This document shows, in pieces, positions 37,457 to 47,557 of a stretch of 64,000 nt of DNA (its first letter is position 1; each line of letters begins with the position of its first letter). The notes beneath the pieces are model-generated. The model was given only the letters and a program-made list of their open reading frames with translations. It did not search any database and was not told the DNA's origin. The translations under genes were made by a program, and so were the position numbers. Origin of the DNA: Pseudomonas sp. LRP2-20. Lineage in GTDB: Bacteria; Pseudomonadota; Gammaproteobacteria; Pseudomonadales; Pseudomonadaceae. The stretch is from assembly GCF_024349685.1 (NCBI RefSeq), contig NZ_AP025944.1, positions 3,726,001-3,790,000 on the forward strand, given 5' to 3'.

Positions 37457-38008
37457 TCAGGGCTGGTCACCGACCATGTAGGTCTTGCTGATATGGCGGA
37501 ACTGCGGGTGGCTGGCGCTGCCCATCAACTCGAACAGAACCATTTCCCGGGTCACCACCTGCGCCCCGGCCTGGCGCATGCGCGCCAGGCCCGCAGCCTT
37601 GTTGGCTGGCGTGCGGCTGTCACAGGCATCCTCGACCACGAACACCTGCTTGCCCAGGCCCAGCAGGCCGAGCACGGTCTGCAGCACGCAGACGTGGGTT
37701 TCCATGCCGCAGACGATCACTTGCTCGCGGGCCATCAGGCTACCCGGCAGGCACTCGGCAGCCACGCAGGAGAAATGGGTCTTTTCCACCACCTCGGCGG
37801 CCGGGGCTACCGCGATCAGTTCCGCCAGGGTATGGCCCAGGCCCTTGGGGTATTGCTCGGAGATCACCACGGGCAATTCCAGGTCGCTGCAGGCGGCCAG
37901 CAACCAGCGTGCCCGGGCGCGGGTACCGTGAGGGTCGCTCATGGCACCGATGAGCTTTTCCTGGATGTCGACGACCAGCAGCGTGGCCTTGTGATGTTCG
38001 ATCAGCAT
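37457..38008 (-). CDS. Isochorismatase-family cysteine hydrolase
   Basis: 183 residues. The catalytic triad is visible: Asp in LLVVDIQEKL, Lys in VEKTHFSC, and Cys in VCGMETHVCVLQT, plus the preceding cis-peptide region. The family hydrolyses isochorismate, nicotinamide or related amides; the exact substrate here is unclear. The start ATG at 38008 has GAGGGGCAGACA upstream. It sits between a thioesterase/MbtH pair and a DUF1615 gene on the same strand. Confidence 0.88.
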   Translation of the reverse strand: MLIEHHKATLLVVDIQEKLIGAMSDPHGTRARARWLLAACSDLELPVVISEQYPKGLGHTLAELIAVAPAAEVVEKTHFSCVAAECLPGSLMAREQVIVCGMETHVCVLQTVLGLLGLGKQVFVVEDACDSRTPANKAAGLARMRQAGAQVVTREMVLFELMGSASHPQFRHISKTYMVGDQP

Positions 38009-38065
38009 TGTCTGCCCCTCGCCTGGGAAAAGGCCTAGCCTCCCCCAGGCAGGCGGCGACGTCAA

Positions 38066-38788
38066 TCAGGCAGAAAGCCTATGCGCTTCAAGGGCCTGCG
38101 TCAGCGCCCCAAGCACAAGGTCCTCGTGCTCGTGGATGAAGAAGTGACCACCAGGGAACATCTGCAGCGAGAACGCGCCATGGGTTACCTGGCGCCAGGC
38201 CTGCAGCTGCTCGGCGCTGGCCCGATCCGCATCGCCCCCCAGCACATGCAGCGGGCATTGCAAGGCCAGCCGCTGGCGGTAGACGTAGCGGCCGCAGAGC
38301 AGGAAATCGGCGCGCAGGATGGGCAAGGTCAGGCTCATCAGCTCGGCGTTGTCCAGCACCTCTGGCGGAGTGCCATTGAGCTCGCGCAACTCACGCTTGA
38401 GCTCATCATCGCTCTTGGGTGCGCGCCAGTTGTTGCCGTCGTAGTCCTCGCGCCGGGTTGGTGCCGCGGTGCCGCAAGCGAACAACGCTGCGGGTGGTGG
38501 GCAACCCAGTGCCCGTAGCTCATGGGCCAGCTCGAAGGCCAGCAGTGCGCCCAGGCTGTGGCCGAGCAACGCATACGGGGTGTTGTTGGCAACTGACCGC
38601 TGTTCGCTGGCCAGTTGCCGGGCCAGGGCCTGCATATCGGTCTGCAGCGGCTCGCCCATGCGCGCACCTCGCCCGGGCAGCTCGACCGGGCGCACCTGCA
38701 GCCAGGCCGGCAGCTTGCGCCGCCAGCGGCTGTAGACCATGGCGCTGGCCCCGGAGTATGGCAGGCACAGCAAGTTGAGCGTGGTCAC
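38066..38788 (-). CDS. Type II (editing) thioesterase
   Basis: 240 residues, alpha/beta hydrolase. Nucleophile motif in [18 protein letters not shown], the catalytic His in [11 protein letters not shown], and substrate lid residues. Type II thioesterases free mischarged carrier proteins of NRPS systems; this one resembles PA2411 of the pyoverdine region by position next to an MbtH protein. It overlaps the MbtH stop by four bases (ATGA), so both come from one transcript driven by the PvdS-type promoter upstream. Confidence 0.88.
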   Translation of the reverse strand: MTTLNLLCLPYSGASAMVYSRWRRKLPAWLQVRPVELPGRGARMGEPLQTDMQALARQLASEQRSVANNTPYALLGHSLGALLAFELAHELRALGCPPPAALFACGTAAPTRREDYDGNNWRAPKSDDELKRELRELNGTPPEVLDNAELMSLTLPILRADFLLCGRYVYRQRLALQCPLHVLGGDADRASAEQLQAWRQVTHGAFSLQMFPGGHFFIHEHEDLVLGALTQALEAHRLSA

Positions 38789-39006
38789 TGGCCGGCAGCT
38801 GCGGCCATCTGCTGGCGCAGGCTCAAGGGGCGCATGTCGGTCCAGACTTCGTCGATATAGGCCAGACAGTCCTTCTTCAGGCCGCTCTTGCCCACGGCGC
38901 GCCAGCCTTCGGGGATAGCCTTGTAGTCCGGCCAGATGGAGTATTGCTCTTCGTGGTTGACCACTACCTGGAACTGGATATCGTCGCGATCGAATACGGA
39001 AGTCAT
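38785..39006 (-). CDS. MbtH-like NRPS accessory protein
   Basis: 73 residues with the family motif [20 protein letters not shown] and [20 protein letters not shown]. MbtH proteins bind and activate adenylation domains of NRPSs, here most likely those of pyoverdine. The start ATG at 39006 has AAGGAGACAGGC upstream. A PvdS-type promoter lies 61 bp upstream, consistent with PA2412 regulation. Confidence 0.93.
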   Translation of the reverse strand: MTSVFDRDDIQFQVVVNHEEQYSIWPDYKAIPEGWRAVGKSGLKKDCLAYIDEVWTDMRPLSLRQQMAAAAGQ

Positions 39007-39067
39007 TGCCTGTCTCCTTGAGTGATGGATGCCACTGCGCAGCTGGCGCAGGGAGGTTCTCAGGTAG

Positions 39068-39091
39068 ACGTAGGGCGTCACTGAAAAATTA
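39068..39091 (-). promoter_or_regulatory. PvdS-type iron-starvation promoter of mbtH and thioesterase
   Basis: On the minus strand TAATT (39091-39087), 16 bases, then CGT (39070-39068). It differs from the TAAAT-N16-CGT consensus by one base and lies 61 bp upstream of the mbtH start. It begins four bases after the stop of the upstream hypothetical gene. Confidence 0.7.
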
Positions 39092-39094
39092 GCC

Positions 39095-39496
39095 TCAGGC
39101 GTCCCGCAACAAGTCATGCGCGTCGAGCAGGCGGAACGCCACCTCGGGATTGCGCTCCAGGCCCCGACGAATCGCAGCCGGGATCGACTGGCGGGTCTTG
39201 CGGCACAGGCCAGGCTGATCGTCGAGTTCGATGACGATGCCGCGCATGGTACGAACCTCATTGAAGCCAGGACTGATGTGCACACGGATGCCGAGGTTTT
39301 CGTACAGCCGTAGCTGCAGGCGCTGCAGGTCTTCGAGGTCCTTGAGCTGTTCAAGGCGTTCGAGCAGGCGCTTCTCCTCCTGGCGGGTGAGCAGGAGGAT
39401 GCGCTGGGCCGCTGGCGGGTGCTCGGCCAGGTGTTCGCGGCCGCAGTCACAGGCACCAGGGGGGCACGGTTGGCGAAGAGGGGGTGGGCTGCTCAT
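39095..39496 (-). CDS. Conserved protein of unknown function with Cys motif
   Basis: 133 residues. The N-terminus has clustered cysteines ([11 protein letters not shown]), a zinc- or cluster-like motif, then a charged helix ([20 protein letters not shown]) and an alpha/beta C-terminal part ([20 protein letters not shown]). No signal peptide. I do not recognise a family function. It is the only gene between the purU operon (divergent) and the mbtH promoter, with its own upstream spacer of 225 bp that holds no other gene. Confidence 0.75.
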   Translation of the reverse strand: MSSPPPLRQPCPPGACDCGREHLAEHPPAAQRILLLTRQEEKRLLERLEQLKDLEDLQRLQLRLYENLGIRVHISPGFNEVRTMRGIVIELDDQPGLCRKTRQSIPAAIRRGLERNPEVAFRLLDAHDLLRDA

Positions 39497-39721
39497 GGAG
39501 CAAGCATAGCCTTACCAGCCACTTGGCCGTTAATGCCTGTCGACAACTTTCCTGCCAGGATAAAAAATTTCATAAACCACTGGACCGCCGCCCCTTGCTT
39601 CGCCTATAAATCCCCCAAGGGAAATTTATATTCCCATCAAGAAACATCACTTCGCCCGCCGCGAAGCCTCTTTTTGCCCTTGTGCCCGACCTGCCCCACT
39701 CCATCACGAGGCCTATCCGAC

Positions 39722-40588
39722 ATGCACCCCGCTCCCGATCACTTCATCCTGCGCGTCAGCTGCCCGGCCGTGTCCGGCATCGTCGCCGCGGTGACCACCT
39801 ACCTGGCCGAGCACGGTTGCTACATCAGCGAGATGGCGCAGTTCGACGACGAGGACAATGGCCGCTTCTTCATGCGCGCGGTGTTCCGCTACAACACCGG
39901 CGTCAGCGGCGACACCCCGCAGCTGGAAGCGGGCTTCGCCGACGTGGCCCAGCGTTTCGACATGGACTGGAGCCTGCACAGCAGCGCAAGACCGCTGCGC
40001 GTATTGCTGATGGTCAGCAAGTTCGACCACTGTCTGGCCGACCTGCTCTATCGCCACGCCAAGGGCGAACTGGACATGCAGATCACCGCCGTGGTTTCCA
40101 ACCACCTCGACCTGCGGCCGATGGCCGAGCGCCAGGGCATCCGCTTCGTCTACCTGCCGGTGACCAGGGAGACCAAGGCCGAACAGGAAGCCGCGCTGAT
40201 GCGCATCGTCGAGGACACCGGCACCGAACTGGTGGTGCTGGCGCGCTACATGCAGATCCTCTCCGATGACCTGTGCCGCCAGCTGTCGGGCCGGGCCATC
40301 AACATCCACCACTCGTTCCTGCCCGGTTTCAAGGGTGCCAAGCCTTATCACCAGGCCTACCAGCGCGGGGTCAAGCTGATCGGCGCCACCGCCCACTACG
40401 TCACCAGCGACCTCGACGAAGGCCCGATCATCGAACAGGAAGTGCAGCGCGTGGACCACGCCTACGCCCCCGACGACCTGGTGGCGATCGGCCGCGACAC
40501 CGAGACCATCGCCCTGTCCCGCGCGGTCAAGTACCACCTCGAGCACCGGGTGTTCCTCAACCACGACCGCACGGTGATCTTCAAATGA
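39722..40588 (+). CDS. purU: Formyltetrahydrofolate deformylase
   Basis: 288 residues. An N-terminal ACT domain ([20 protein letters not shown]) is followed by the formyl transfer fold with [20 protein letters not shown] and [15 protein letters not shown]. It hydrolyses 10-formyl-THF to THF and formate, keeping THF free for acceptor use. The start ATG at 39722 gives a family-typical N-terminus. It is coupled to folD by ATGA. Coupling with a sarcosine-oxidase-type demethylase means that one-carbon units taken up on THF can be released as formate. Confidence 0.92.
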   Translation: MHPAPDHFILRVSCPAVSGIVAAVTTYLAEHGCYISEMAQFDDEDNGRFFMRAVFRYNTGVSGDTPQLEAGFADVAQRFDMDWSLHSSARPLRVLLMVSKFDHCLADLLYRHAKGELDMQITAVVSNHLDLRPMAERQGIRFVYLPVTRETKAEQEAALMRIVEDTGTELVVLARYMQILSDDLCRQLSGRAINIHHSFLPGFKGAKPYHQAYQRGVKLIGATAHYVTSDLDEGPIIEQEVQRVDHAYAPDDLVAIGRDTETIALSRAVKYHLEHRVFLNHDRTVIFK

Positions 40589-41496
40589 ACGCCATCCCCA
40601 GCCTCAAGCTGATCGACGGCAAGGCCACTGCGGCGCGGGTGCTGGCCGAGGTCCGCGAGCAGGTGCAGACCTTGCGCCAGGGCGGCGTGCGGCCGGGCCT
40701 GGCCGTGGTATTGGTCGGCGCCGACGCGGCCAGCCAGGTGTATGTGCGCAACAAGGTGCTGCGCGCCGAGGAAGTGGGCATCCGTTCGCTGGAACATCGC
40801 CTGCCGGTCGACACCACCCAGGCGCAACTGCTGACCTTGATCGACCGGCTCAACCGTGACAGCGAGGTCAACGGCATTCTCGTGCAACTGCCGCTGCCCA
40901 AGCACGTTGACGAACACTGCATTCTCCAGGCCATCGACCCGCTGAAGGACGTCGACGGCTTTCACAGCGCCAACGTCGGCGGCCTGGCCCAAGGCCGCGA
41001 CGTGCTCACCCCGTGCACCCCGAGCGGCTGCATGCGTCTGCTGCGCGATGCCTGCGGCGAGCTGTGCGGCAAACATGCCGTGGTGGTCGGCCGCTCGAAC
41101 ATCGTCGGCAAACCCATGGCCGCGTTGCTGTTGCAGGCCGACTGCACGGTGACGGTGGTGCACTCGCGCAGCCGCGACCTGCCGGCGCTGTGCCGCCAGG
41201 CCGATATCGTCGTCGCGGCGGTCGGCAAGCCGCGCTTGATCGGGGCCGACTGGCTCAAGCCCGGCGCGGTGGTGATCGACGTGGGCATCAACCGCATCGA
41301 TGAAGGTGGCCACAGCCGCCTGGTCGGTGACGTCGATTTCGCCGCCGCGCTGCCCCAGGTCGCCGCCATCACCCCGGTGCCCGGCGGCGTCGGCCCGATG
41401 ACCATCGCCTACCTGATGAAAAACACCCTGCTCGCCCTCGACCTGCAGCAACAGGCCGCCCACCAGGAGCGCACCGCATGCCTTTCGCCCTGCTGA
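40585..41496 (+). CDS. folD: Bifunctional methylene-THF dehydrogenase/cyclohydrolase
   Basis: 303 residues. [14 protein letters not shown] carries the catalytic Lys, with [35 protein letters not shown] and [19 protein letters not shown]. It oxidises 5,10-methylene-THF, the product of demethylation on folate, and hydrates it to 10-formyl-THF for PurU. It overlaps purU by four bases and soxB by 19. This may be a second folD dedicated to this module; the housekeeping copy would be elsewhere. Confidence 0.93.
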   Translation: MNAIPSLKLIDGKATAARVLAEVREQVQTLRQGGVRPGLAVVLVGADAASQVYVRNKVLRAEEVGIRSLEHRLPVDTTQAQLLTLIDRLNRDSEVNGILVQLPLPKHVDEHCILQAIDPLKDVDGFHSANVGGLAQGRDVLTPCTPSGCMRLLRDACGELCGKHAVVVGRSNIVGKPMAALLLQADCTVTVVHSRSRDLPALCRQADIVVAAVGKPRLIGADWLKPGAVVIDVGINRIDEGGHSRLVGDVDFAAALPQVAAITPVPGGVGPMTIAYLMKNTLLALDLQQQAAHQERTACLSPC

Positions 41497-42719
41497 AATA
41501 CGGCCTGAGTGCCGACTACCCGGTGGAGGTCGACCTGCCGCCATCGTGCGAACTCAAGCCACGCTATGACGTGGTAATCATCGGCGGCGGCGGCCACGGC
41601 CTGGCCATCGCCTATTACCTGGCCAAGTACCACGGCGTGAACAACGTTGCGGTGCTGGAAAAGGCCTACCTGGGCGGCGGCAACACGGCGCGCAACACCG
41701 CAGTGATCCGCTCCAACTACCTGACGTCCGAGGGCGTGCGCTTCTACGCGGAATCGGTGCGGATGTTCCAGAACCTGTCCAACGAGTTCGACTTCAACAT
41801 CATGTATTCCGAGCGTGGCCAGCTGACCCTGGCGCACACCGACGCCACCGTGCGCGCCTTCCGCCAGCGCGCCGAGGTCAACAAGCACTTCGGCGGGCGC
41901 ACCGAGATGATCGACCGCCAGCAGATCCGCGAACTGGTGCCGAGCCTGAACCTGGACCCTGGTCACTTGCCGGTGCTTGCCGGCCTCTGGCACATCGATG
42001 GCGCCACCGCGCGCCACGACGCGGTGGCCTGGGGCTACGCCAAGCAGGCTGCCAAGCGCGGCGTGCAGATCCACCAGCTGACCGAAGTGCAGGACCTGCT
42101 GATCCGCAATGGCCGTATCGAAGCGGTCAAGACCAACCGCGGCACCGTGCAGTGCGGTTGCGTGGTGCAGGCGGTGGCCGGGGCCAGTTCGCTGCTGATG
42201 GCCAAGGCAGGCATCCGTGCGCCGATCCACACCTACCCGCTGCAGGCCATGGTCACCCAGCCTTTCAAGCCGTTCCTCGACCCGCTGGTGAGCTCCTCGG
42301 CACTGCACTGCTACGTGCAGCAGACCAGCCGTGGCGAGATCGTCTTCGGCGGTGGCTCCGACCCGTACCCGCTGTACAACACCCGCTCCACCCTCGACCT
42401 CAAGGAAAGCCTGCTGGCCCATGCCATCGAAATGTTCCCGTTCATGGCCAACGCCAAGCTCATGCGCCAGTGGGCCGGGATGACCGACATGACCCCGGAC
42501 TACAGCCCGATCATGGGACTGTCGCCGGTCGAGAACTATTACCTGGATGCCGGCTGGGGTACCTGGGGCTTCAAGTCGACGCCGATCTGCGGCAAGACCA
42601 TGGCCGAGCTGGTCGCCAGCGGCGGCAAGGTGCCGGAAATGATCGCGCCGTTCGCCCTGGAGCGCTTCAGCCGCTTCCAGCAAGTCAACGAAATGGGCGC
42701 CACCGCGGCCAGCCACTAG
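41478..42719 (+). CDS. soxB: Sarcosine-oxidase-type beta subunit
   Basis: 413 residues, a DAO-fold flavoprotein. FAD motif [40 protein letters not shown], and the ending [20 protein letters not shown]. In heterotetrameric sarcosine oxidase this subunit holds FAD and the covalent FMN and oxidises the N-methyl amine. His172 and His180 are both near the known FMN-His position; I cannot assign which. It overlaps folD by 19 bases. Confidence 0.9.
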   Translation: MPFALLKYGLSADYPVEVDLPPSCELKPRYDVVIIGGGGHGLAIAYYLAKYHGVNNVAVLEKAYLGGGNTARNTAVIRSNYLTSEGVRFYAESVRMFQNLSNEFDFNIMYSERGQLTLAHTDATVRAFRQRAEVNKHFGGRTEMIDRQQIRELVPSLNLDPGHLPVLAGLWHIDGATARHDAVAWGYAKQAAKRGVQIHQLTEVQDLLIRNGRIEAVKTNRGTVQCGCVVQAVAGASSLLMAKAGIRAPIHTYPLQAMVTQPFKPFLDPLVSSSALHCYVQQTSRGEIVFGGGSDPYPLYNTRSTLDLKESLLAHAIEMFPFMANAKLMRQWAGMTDMTPDYSPIMGLSPVENYYLDAGWGTWGFKSTPICGKTMAELVASGGKVPEMIAPFALERFSRFQQVNEMGATAASH

Positions 42720-42731
42720 GAGCACCCGACG

Positions 42732-43037
42732 ATGAAGATCCTGACCTGCCCCTTGAACGGCCCGCGCAACATCAGCGAGTTCACCTACGGCGGCGAGTTC
42801 AAGCACATGCCCGACCCGGCCAGCTGCAGTGACGCCGAGTGGGCCGACTACGTGTTCAACAGCGACAACCTGGCTGGCGTGGTAATCGAGTGGTGGCTGC
42901 ACAACCCCTCGAGCTACTGGTTCCTGGCCGAGCGCCACACCGTCAGCGACCAGGTGCTGCGCACCTTCGACCCGAAAGAACTGTTCGGCCGCCGCGTCGA
43001 CTTCGCCCCCGCCGCCACCCCGGAGATCGCCGGATGA
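42732..43037 (+). CDS. soxD: Sarcosine-oxidase-type delta subunit
   Basis: 101 residues. The N-terminal zinc motif begins ILTCPLNGPRN, and the remainder fits SoxD (EFTYGGEFKHMPDP, WWLHNPSSYWFLAERH). It binds zinc and holds the tetramer together. The preceding gene ends 12 bp earlier and the next begins inside its stop (ATGA). Confidence 0.9.
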   Translation: MKILTCPLNGPRNISEFTYGGEFKHMPDPASCSDAEWADYVFNSDNLAGVVIEWWLHNPSSYWFLAERHTVSDQVLRTFDPKELFGRRVDFAPAATPEIAG

Positions 43038-45937
43038 ACAGTCTCACTCGCCTTCCCGCGCCCATGGGCCTGCTGATCGACCGCGAGCGGCCCCTGCGTT
43101 TCGAATTCGACGGCCAGGCCTGCCCGGGCTTTGCCGGTGACACCCTCGCCAGCGCCCTGCTCGGCAACGGCCGTTGGCTGCTGTCGCGCTCGTTCAAGTA
43201 CCACCGCCCGCGCGGCCCGCTGAGCATGGCCGGGCAAGACGCCAACACCCTGGTGCAGCTACCCGAAGAGCCCAACGTGCTGGCCGACATGGAAGCCGCC
43301 CGTGACGGCCTGGTGGTCACCGGGCAGAACTTCAACGGCAGCCTGGAGCACGACCGCGACGCCTACCTGGGCAAGTTCTCGCGCTTCATGCCGGTGGGCT
43401 TCTACTACCGCTCGTTCTACAAGCCCAAGGGCATGTGGAAGGTCTGGGAGCCGCTGATCCGCAAGAAGGCCGGCCTCGGCGTGCTCGACCTCGGCTTCAA
43501 GCCGCAGTACTACGACAAGGCCTATCTGTTTGTCGATGTAGCGGTCATCGGTGCCGGCCCGGCCGGCCTGCGCGCCGCGCTGGACGCGGCCAATGGCGGG
43601 GCCAAGGTGTTGCTGATCGAGCAGCAGCCGGTGCTCGGCGGCTCGCTGACCTACGCCCGCTTCGACATCGCCGGCACCCGTGCCGCCAGCCTGCGACAGG
43701 AGCTGTTGGCCGCCGTCGAGGGGCACCCGAACATCCAGGTGCTCTGCGAAGCCACCTGCAACGGCTGGTTCACCGACAACTACCTGCCGGTAATCCAGCA
43801 CAAGCGCCTGTACAAGGTGCGCGCCATCCGCTGCCTGGTGGCAGCCGGCTCGTTCGACCAGCCCGTGGTGTTCCGCAACAACGACCTGCCCGGCGTGATG
43901 CTGACCAGTGCCGCGCAACGCCTGATGAAGCTCTACGCCGTAAAGCCAGGGCAGCGTGCGGTGATCCTCACCGGCCACGATGACGGCTACCTGGCCGCGC
44001 TCGACCTGCAGGAGCAAGGCGTGGCCGTCGCCGCCCTGGTCGACATGCGCGCCGCGCCTGCCGATGCCGCGCTGGCCAGCGAGCTGAAGCGCCGCGACAT
44101 TCCCCTGCACCTGGGCAGTACCGTGTACGAAGCCCTGCACGAGGCGGGCATGCGCCATGTCACGGGCGCAGACATTCGCCCGATCACCGGCCAGGGTAAA
44201 GTTGCCGAGCACGGCCTGCGTGTGGCCTGCGACCTGCTGTGCATGTCCGCCGGCTACATGCCGGTGTATCAACTGCTGTGCCAGGCCGGCGGCAAGCTGG
44301 CCTATGACGTCAACCGCGACGAGTTCGCCATCAGCCACCTGCCGGCCGGGCTGGATATCGCAGGCTCGGTGAACGGCCGCCACCACCTGGACAACGTGCT
44401 CACCGACGCCAGCCGCGGCGCCGCTGCTGCACTCACGGCCCTTGGCCTGCAAGCAGCAACGCCATCGGCCTACGTTGCCGAGGCCAAAGTCAACTTCCCC
44501 TGGCCAATCTTCCCGCACCCCAAGGGCAAGGATTTCGTCGACTTCGACGAGGACCTGCAGGTGCGCGATATCGTCAATGCCACCCGCAGCGGCTACCGCG
44601 ACGTGCAGCTGGTCAAGCGCTTCTCCACCGTCGGCATGGGCCCGTCCCAGGGCCGCCACTCGGCGCTGCCCACCGCGCGCCTGGTAGCCCAGGCTACCGG
44701 CCGCAGCATCAGCGAAACCGGCGTGACCACCGCCCGCCCGCCGTTCCAGGCGGAGAAGCTGGCGCATGTCGCCGGCCGTGGGTTCGACCCGTACCGGCAG
44801 ACGCCGATGCACCGCCGCCACCTGCAAGCCGGCGCAAAAATGATGCCCGCCGGCATCTGGCAGCGCCCGGCTTATTACGGCAAGCCGCAAGAGCGTGAGC
44901 GCTGCATGCAGGAGGAGGCCCGCCATGTGCGCGAGAAGGTCGGCCTGATCGACGTTTCCACCCTCGGCGGCCTGGACGTGCGCGGTCCCGACGCCGCCGA
45001 ACTGCTGGAGCGCCTGTACACCTTCGGTTTTGCCAAGCTGGCCATCGGCCGCACCCGCTATGCGCTGATGACCAACGATCACGGCGTGGTGATCGACGAC
45101 GGCGTCTGCGCGCGCCTGGCCGAGCAGCACTTCTACGTCACCGCCACCACCAGCGGCGTGGACCGTATCTACCAGCAGATGCTCAAGTGGAACGCGCAAT
45201 GGCGGCTGGACGTGGACATCACCAACGTGACTGCCGCCCTGGGCGCCGTCAACCTGGCCGGGCCGCTGTCGCGCCAAGTGCTGGCCAAGGTCTGTGACGA
45301 CCTTGACCTGTCGGCTGAAGCCTTCCCCTACCTGGGTGTGCGCCTGGGCACGGTGGCGGGTATCCCGGCGCGGATCCTGCGGGTCGGTTTCGTCGGCGAA
45401 CTGGGTTATGAAGTGCACGTGCCGGCGCGCCACGGCGAACGCCTGTGGGACGCCCTGATGCAGGCCGGTGCCGGGCTGGGCATCCGCCCGTTCGGCGTCG
45501 AGACCCAGCGCCTGCTGCGCCTGGAAAAAGGCCACGTGATCATCAGCCAGGACACCGACGGCATGACCCACCCGGCGGAGATCGACATGCAATGGGCGAT
45601 CGGCCGCAAGAAGCCGTTCTTCGTCGGCAAGCGCTCGATCGAGATCCTTGAAGCGCAGCCGCTCAAACGCAAGCTGGTCGGTTTCACCCTGCCCAAGGGC
45701 AGCCCGCAACCGCTGGAAGGCCACCTGGTGCTGGACGGCCCGGACATCAGCGGCAACGTCACCTCCTGCGAGTACTCGCAGACCTTGGGGCAGATCATCG
45801 GCCTGGCCTACGCCGGCGCCCACCAGGCGACGCCGGGCATGCACATCCCGATCCGCGTGGAAGGCGGCGTGATGGTCAATGCCAAGGTGGTGCAACTGCC
45901 CTTCCATGACCCCGACAACCTGCGCCAGGAGCTCTGA
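43034..45937 (+). CDS. soxA: Sarcosine-oxidase-type alpha subunit
   Basis: 967 residues. An N-terminal 2Fe-2S-like/ferredoxin fold region without the metal (GQACPGFAGDTLASALLGNG), an NAD-binding dinucleotide domain (VDVAVIGAGPAGLRAALDAA) and a C-terminal GcvT-like folate-binding domain (GELGYEVHVPARHGERLWDA). The last domain accepts the methylene group onto THF. The start ATG at 43034 overlaps soxD by four bases. Slightly shorter than the about 1000 residues of the usual SoxA. Confidence 0.9.
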   Translation: MNSLTRLPAPMGLLIDRERPLRFEFDGQACPGFAGDTLASALLGNGRWLLSRSFKYHRPRGPLSMAGQDANTLVQLPEEPNVLADMEAARDGLVVTGQNFNGSLEHDRDAYLGKFSRFMPVGFYYRSFYKPKGMWKVWEPLIRKKAGLGVLDLGFKPQYYDKAYLFVDVAVIGAGPAGLRAALDAANGGAKVLLIEQQPVLGGSLTYARFDIAGTRAASLRQELLAAVEGHPNIQVLCEATCNGWFTDNYLPVIQHKRLYKVRAIRCLVAAGSFDQPVVFRNNDLPGVMLTSAAQRLMKLYAVKPGQRAVILTGHDDGYLAALDLQEQGVAVAALVDMRAAPADAALASELKRRDIPLHLGSTVYEALHEAGMRHVTGADIRPITGQGKVAEHGLRVACDLLCMSAGYMPVYQLLCQAGGKLAYDVNRDEFAISHLPAGLDIAGSVNGRHHLDNVLTDASRGAAAALTALGLQAATPSAYVAEAKVNFPWPIFPHPKGKDFVDFDEDLQVRDIVNATRSGYRDVQLVKRFSTVGMGPSQGRHSALPTARLVAQATGRSISETGVTTARPPFQAEKLAHVAGRGFDPYRQTPMHRRHLQAGAKMMPAGIWQRPAYYGKPQERERCMQEEARHVREKVGLIDVSTLGGLDVRGPDAAELLERLYTFGFAKLAIGRTRYALMTNDHGVVIDDGVCARLAEQHFYVTATTSGVDRIYQQMLKWNAQWRLDVDITNVTAALGAVNLAGPLSRQVLAKVCDDLDLSAEAFPYLGVRLGTVAGIPARILRVGFVGELGYEVHVPARHGERLWDALMQAGAGLGIRPFGVETQRLLRLEKGHVIISQDTDGMTHPAEIDMQWAIGRKKPFFVGKRSIEILEAQPLKRKLVGFTLPKGSPQPLEGHLVLDGPDISGNVTSCEYSQTLGQIIGLAYAGAHQATPGMHIPIRVEGGVMVNAKVVQLPFHDPDNLRQEL

Positions 45938-45940
45938 ACC

Positions 45941-46546
45941 ATGACCAGCCTGAAAGCTGAAGCCTTCATTCCACGCAGCCCGCGGGCCGAGCTGTTGCAC
46001 ACTTGCGCGTTGACCGACCTCACCGAACTGGCGCGGGTCGGGTTTCGCGGGGGGGACAGTGCGGCCTACCTGGAAGAACGTGGCTACCGTTTGCCGGCGT
46101 TGCCCAACCAGGCCGTGCGCCAGGATGATGGCAGCTGGGTGGCGCGCCTGTCAGCCAGCGAGTATCTGTTGCTGGGCAGCTTCACCGACCAGGGCGCGCG
46201 GGTGGCCACCGAAGAGCAGGCGTGGGTGCAGGATGCCCGGCGCAACTACCTGCTGCCGCGTCAGGACAGCCATGCCTGGTTGCAGTTGTCGGGGGAGCAT
46301 TGCAGTGCGGTGATGGCCAAGTTGTGCGGGGTCGACCTGCGTCCGCAGGCCTTTGCGGTCGGTGCCGTGGCGCAAACGTCGGCGGCGCGGATCAATGTGA
46401 TCGTGGTGAATGTCGGGAGCGATGAACTGCCAGCACTGCAATTGCTGTTCGACCGGGCGTCGCTGGCGTATTTCCAGGCGGCGGTGCTGGATGCCATGGA
46501 TGAGTTCGATGGCGGGTGGGTCGGGGTGGATGAACTGATGCTTTAG
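45941..46546 (+). CDS. soxG: Sarcosine-oxidase-type gamma subunit
   Basis: 201 residues, GcvT-like folate-domain relative. It begins MTSLKAEAFIPRSPRAELL, with HAWLQLSGEHCSAVMAKLCG and the closing region ARINVIVVNVGSDELPALQL. It completes the tetramer with a structural role. It starts 3 bp after soxA. A REP pair follows its stop. Confidence 0.87.
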   Translation: MTSLKAEAFIPRSPRAELLHTCALTDLTELARVGFRGGDSAAYLEERGYRLPALPNQAVRQDDGSWVARLSASEYLLLGSFTDQGARVATEEQAWVQDARRNYLLPRQDSHAWLQLSGEHCSAVMAKLCGVDLRPQAFAVGAVAQTSAARINVIVVNVGSDELPALQLLFDRASLAYFQAAVLDAMDEFDGGWVGVDELML

Positions 46547-46660
46547 TCTGCACCAGCCTCTTCGCGGGCAAGCCCGCTCCCACAGGATCACCACGGATCC
46601 GAATCTTGTGATGATCCTGTGGGAGCGGCGGTGCGGCGATCCGCCTTGTCCCGCGAAGAA
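46547..46660. repeat. REP pair, right arm imperfect
   Basis: A left unit (TTCGCGGGCAAGCCCGCTCC from 46561) and a right unit interrupted by an insert (GGGAGCGGCGGTGCGGCGAT then CCGCGAAG). It separates soxG from the convergent LysR gene and may end both transcripts. Confidence 0.82.
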
Positions 46661-46672
46661 GCCAACTCGGTA

Positions 46673-47557
46673 TCAGAGGTGTACCAACCGCTCACGCAGG
46701 AAGCTCACGAAGCCCTGCACCGGCCGCGCCACCTGCCGGTGCTGTGGATACACCGCCGACAACTGCAACGCCGGCGGCACCCATTCATCCAGCACCGTCA
46801 CCAGCCGCCCGTCCGCCAGCGCCTGCCCGACAATGAAGGTCGGCAAATAGGTCACACCCATCCCGGCAATCGCCGCATCCCTGAGCAACTCGCCGTTGTT
46901 CGCCCGCATCCGCCCGGTCACCTGAATCGCCTGCGCCTTGCCGCCCTGGCGGAACTGCCACTGCACCTGCCGCGAGTGCCCATAGGGCAGGCAATCATGC
47001 TCGGCCAGTTCCTCAGGCTTGGCCGGCACGCCACGTGCGTCGAGGTACGCCGGGCTTGCGCAGTACACCCGTTCGACATCGGCAATGCGCCGGGCAATCA
47101 GGCTAGAGTCCTCCAGTGCGCCAATGCGCAGCGCCAGGTCATACCCCTCGCCGATCAGGTCCACCGGGCGATCGCTGAGGTCCACCTCGACATCCACCTG
47201 CGGATGCAACTGCAGAAACTCGGTCAGCAGGCAGCCCAGGTGCGCCATGGCAAACGACAGCGGCGCACTCAGGCGCAAGGTTCCACGCAGAGCCTGGGCC
47301 TGGCCGCTGATGTCGTGCTCCACCTGTTGCACCTCGCCCAGCAGGCGCAGCGCCGACTGGTAGTAGTGCTGGCCCAGCGGGGTGGCGTCCAGGCGCCGGG
47401 TGGAACGGTTGAGCAGACGCACGCCGAGACGCTCTTCGAGCTGCATCAGGCGGCGGCTGACCGATTGCTTGGACATGCCCAGGCGGTCGGCGGCGGCGGT
47501 GAAACTGCCGGCTTCCATGACCTGGGCAAAGATGCGCATGTCTTCGTAGGGGTTCAT
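46673..47557 (-). CDS. LysR-family transcriptional regulator
   Basis: 294 residues. HTH in SFTAAADRLGMSKQSVSRRL then MQLEERLGVRLLNRSTRRLD, with an effector domain in LRLSAPLSFAMAHLGCLLTE. The start ATG at 47557 (MNPYEDMRIFAQ) fits the CrgA-like LysR group; an in-frame Met 19 codons earlier does not. It is divergent from the secreted alpha/beta hydrolase and likely controls it. Confidence 0.9.
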   Translation of the reverse strand: MNPYEDMRIFAQVMEAGSFTAAADRLGMSKQSVSRRLMQLEERLGVRLLNRSTRRLDATPLGQHYYQSALRLLGEVQQVEHDISGQAQALRGTLRLSAPLSFAMAHLGCLLTEFLQLHPQVDVEVDLSDRPVDLIGEGYDLALRIGALEDSSLIARRIADVERVYCASPAYLDARGVPAKPEELAEHDCLPYGHSRQVQWQFRQGGKAQAIQVTGRMRANNGELLRDAAIAGMGVTYLPTFIVGQALADGRLVTVLDEWVPPALQLSAVYPQHRQVARPVQGFVSFLRERLVHL

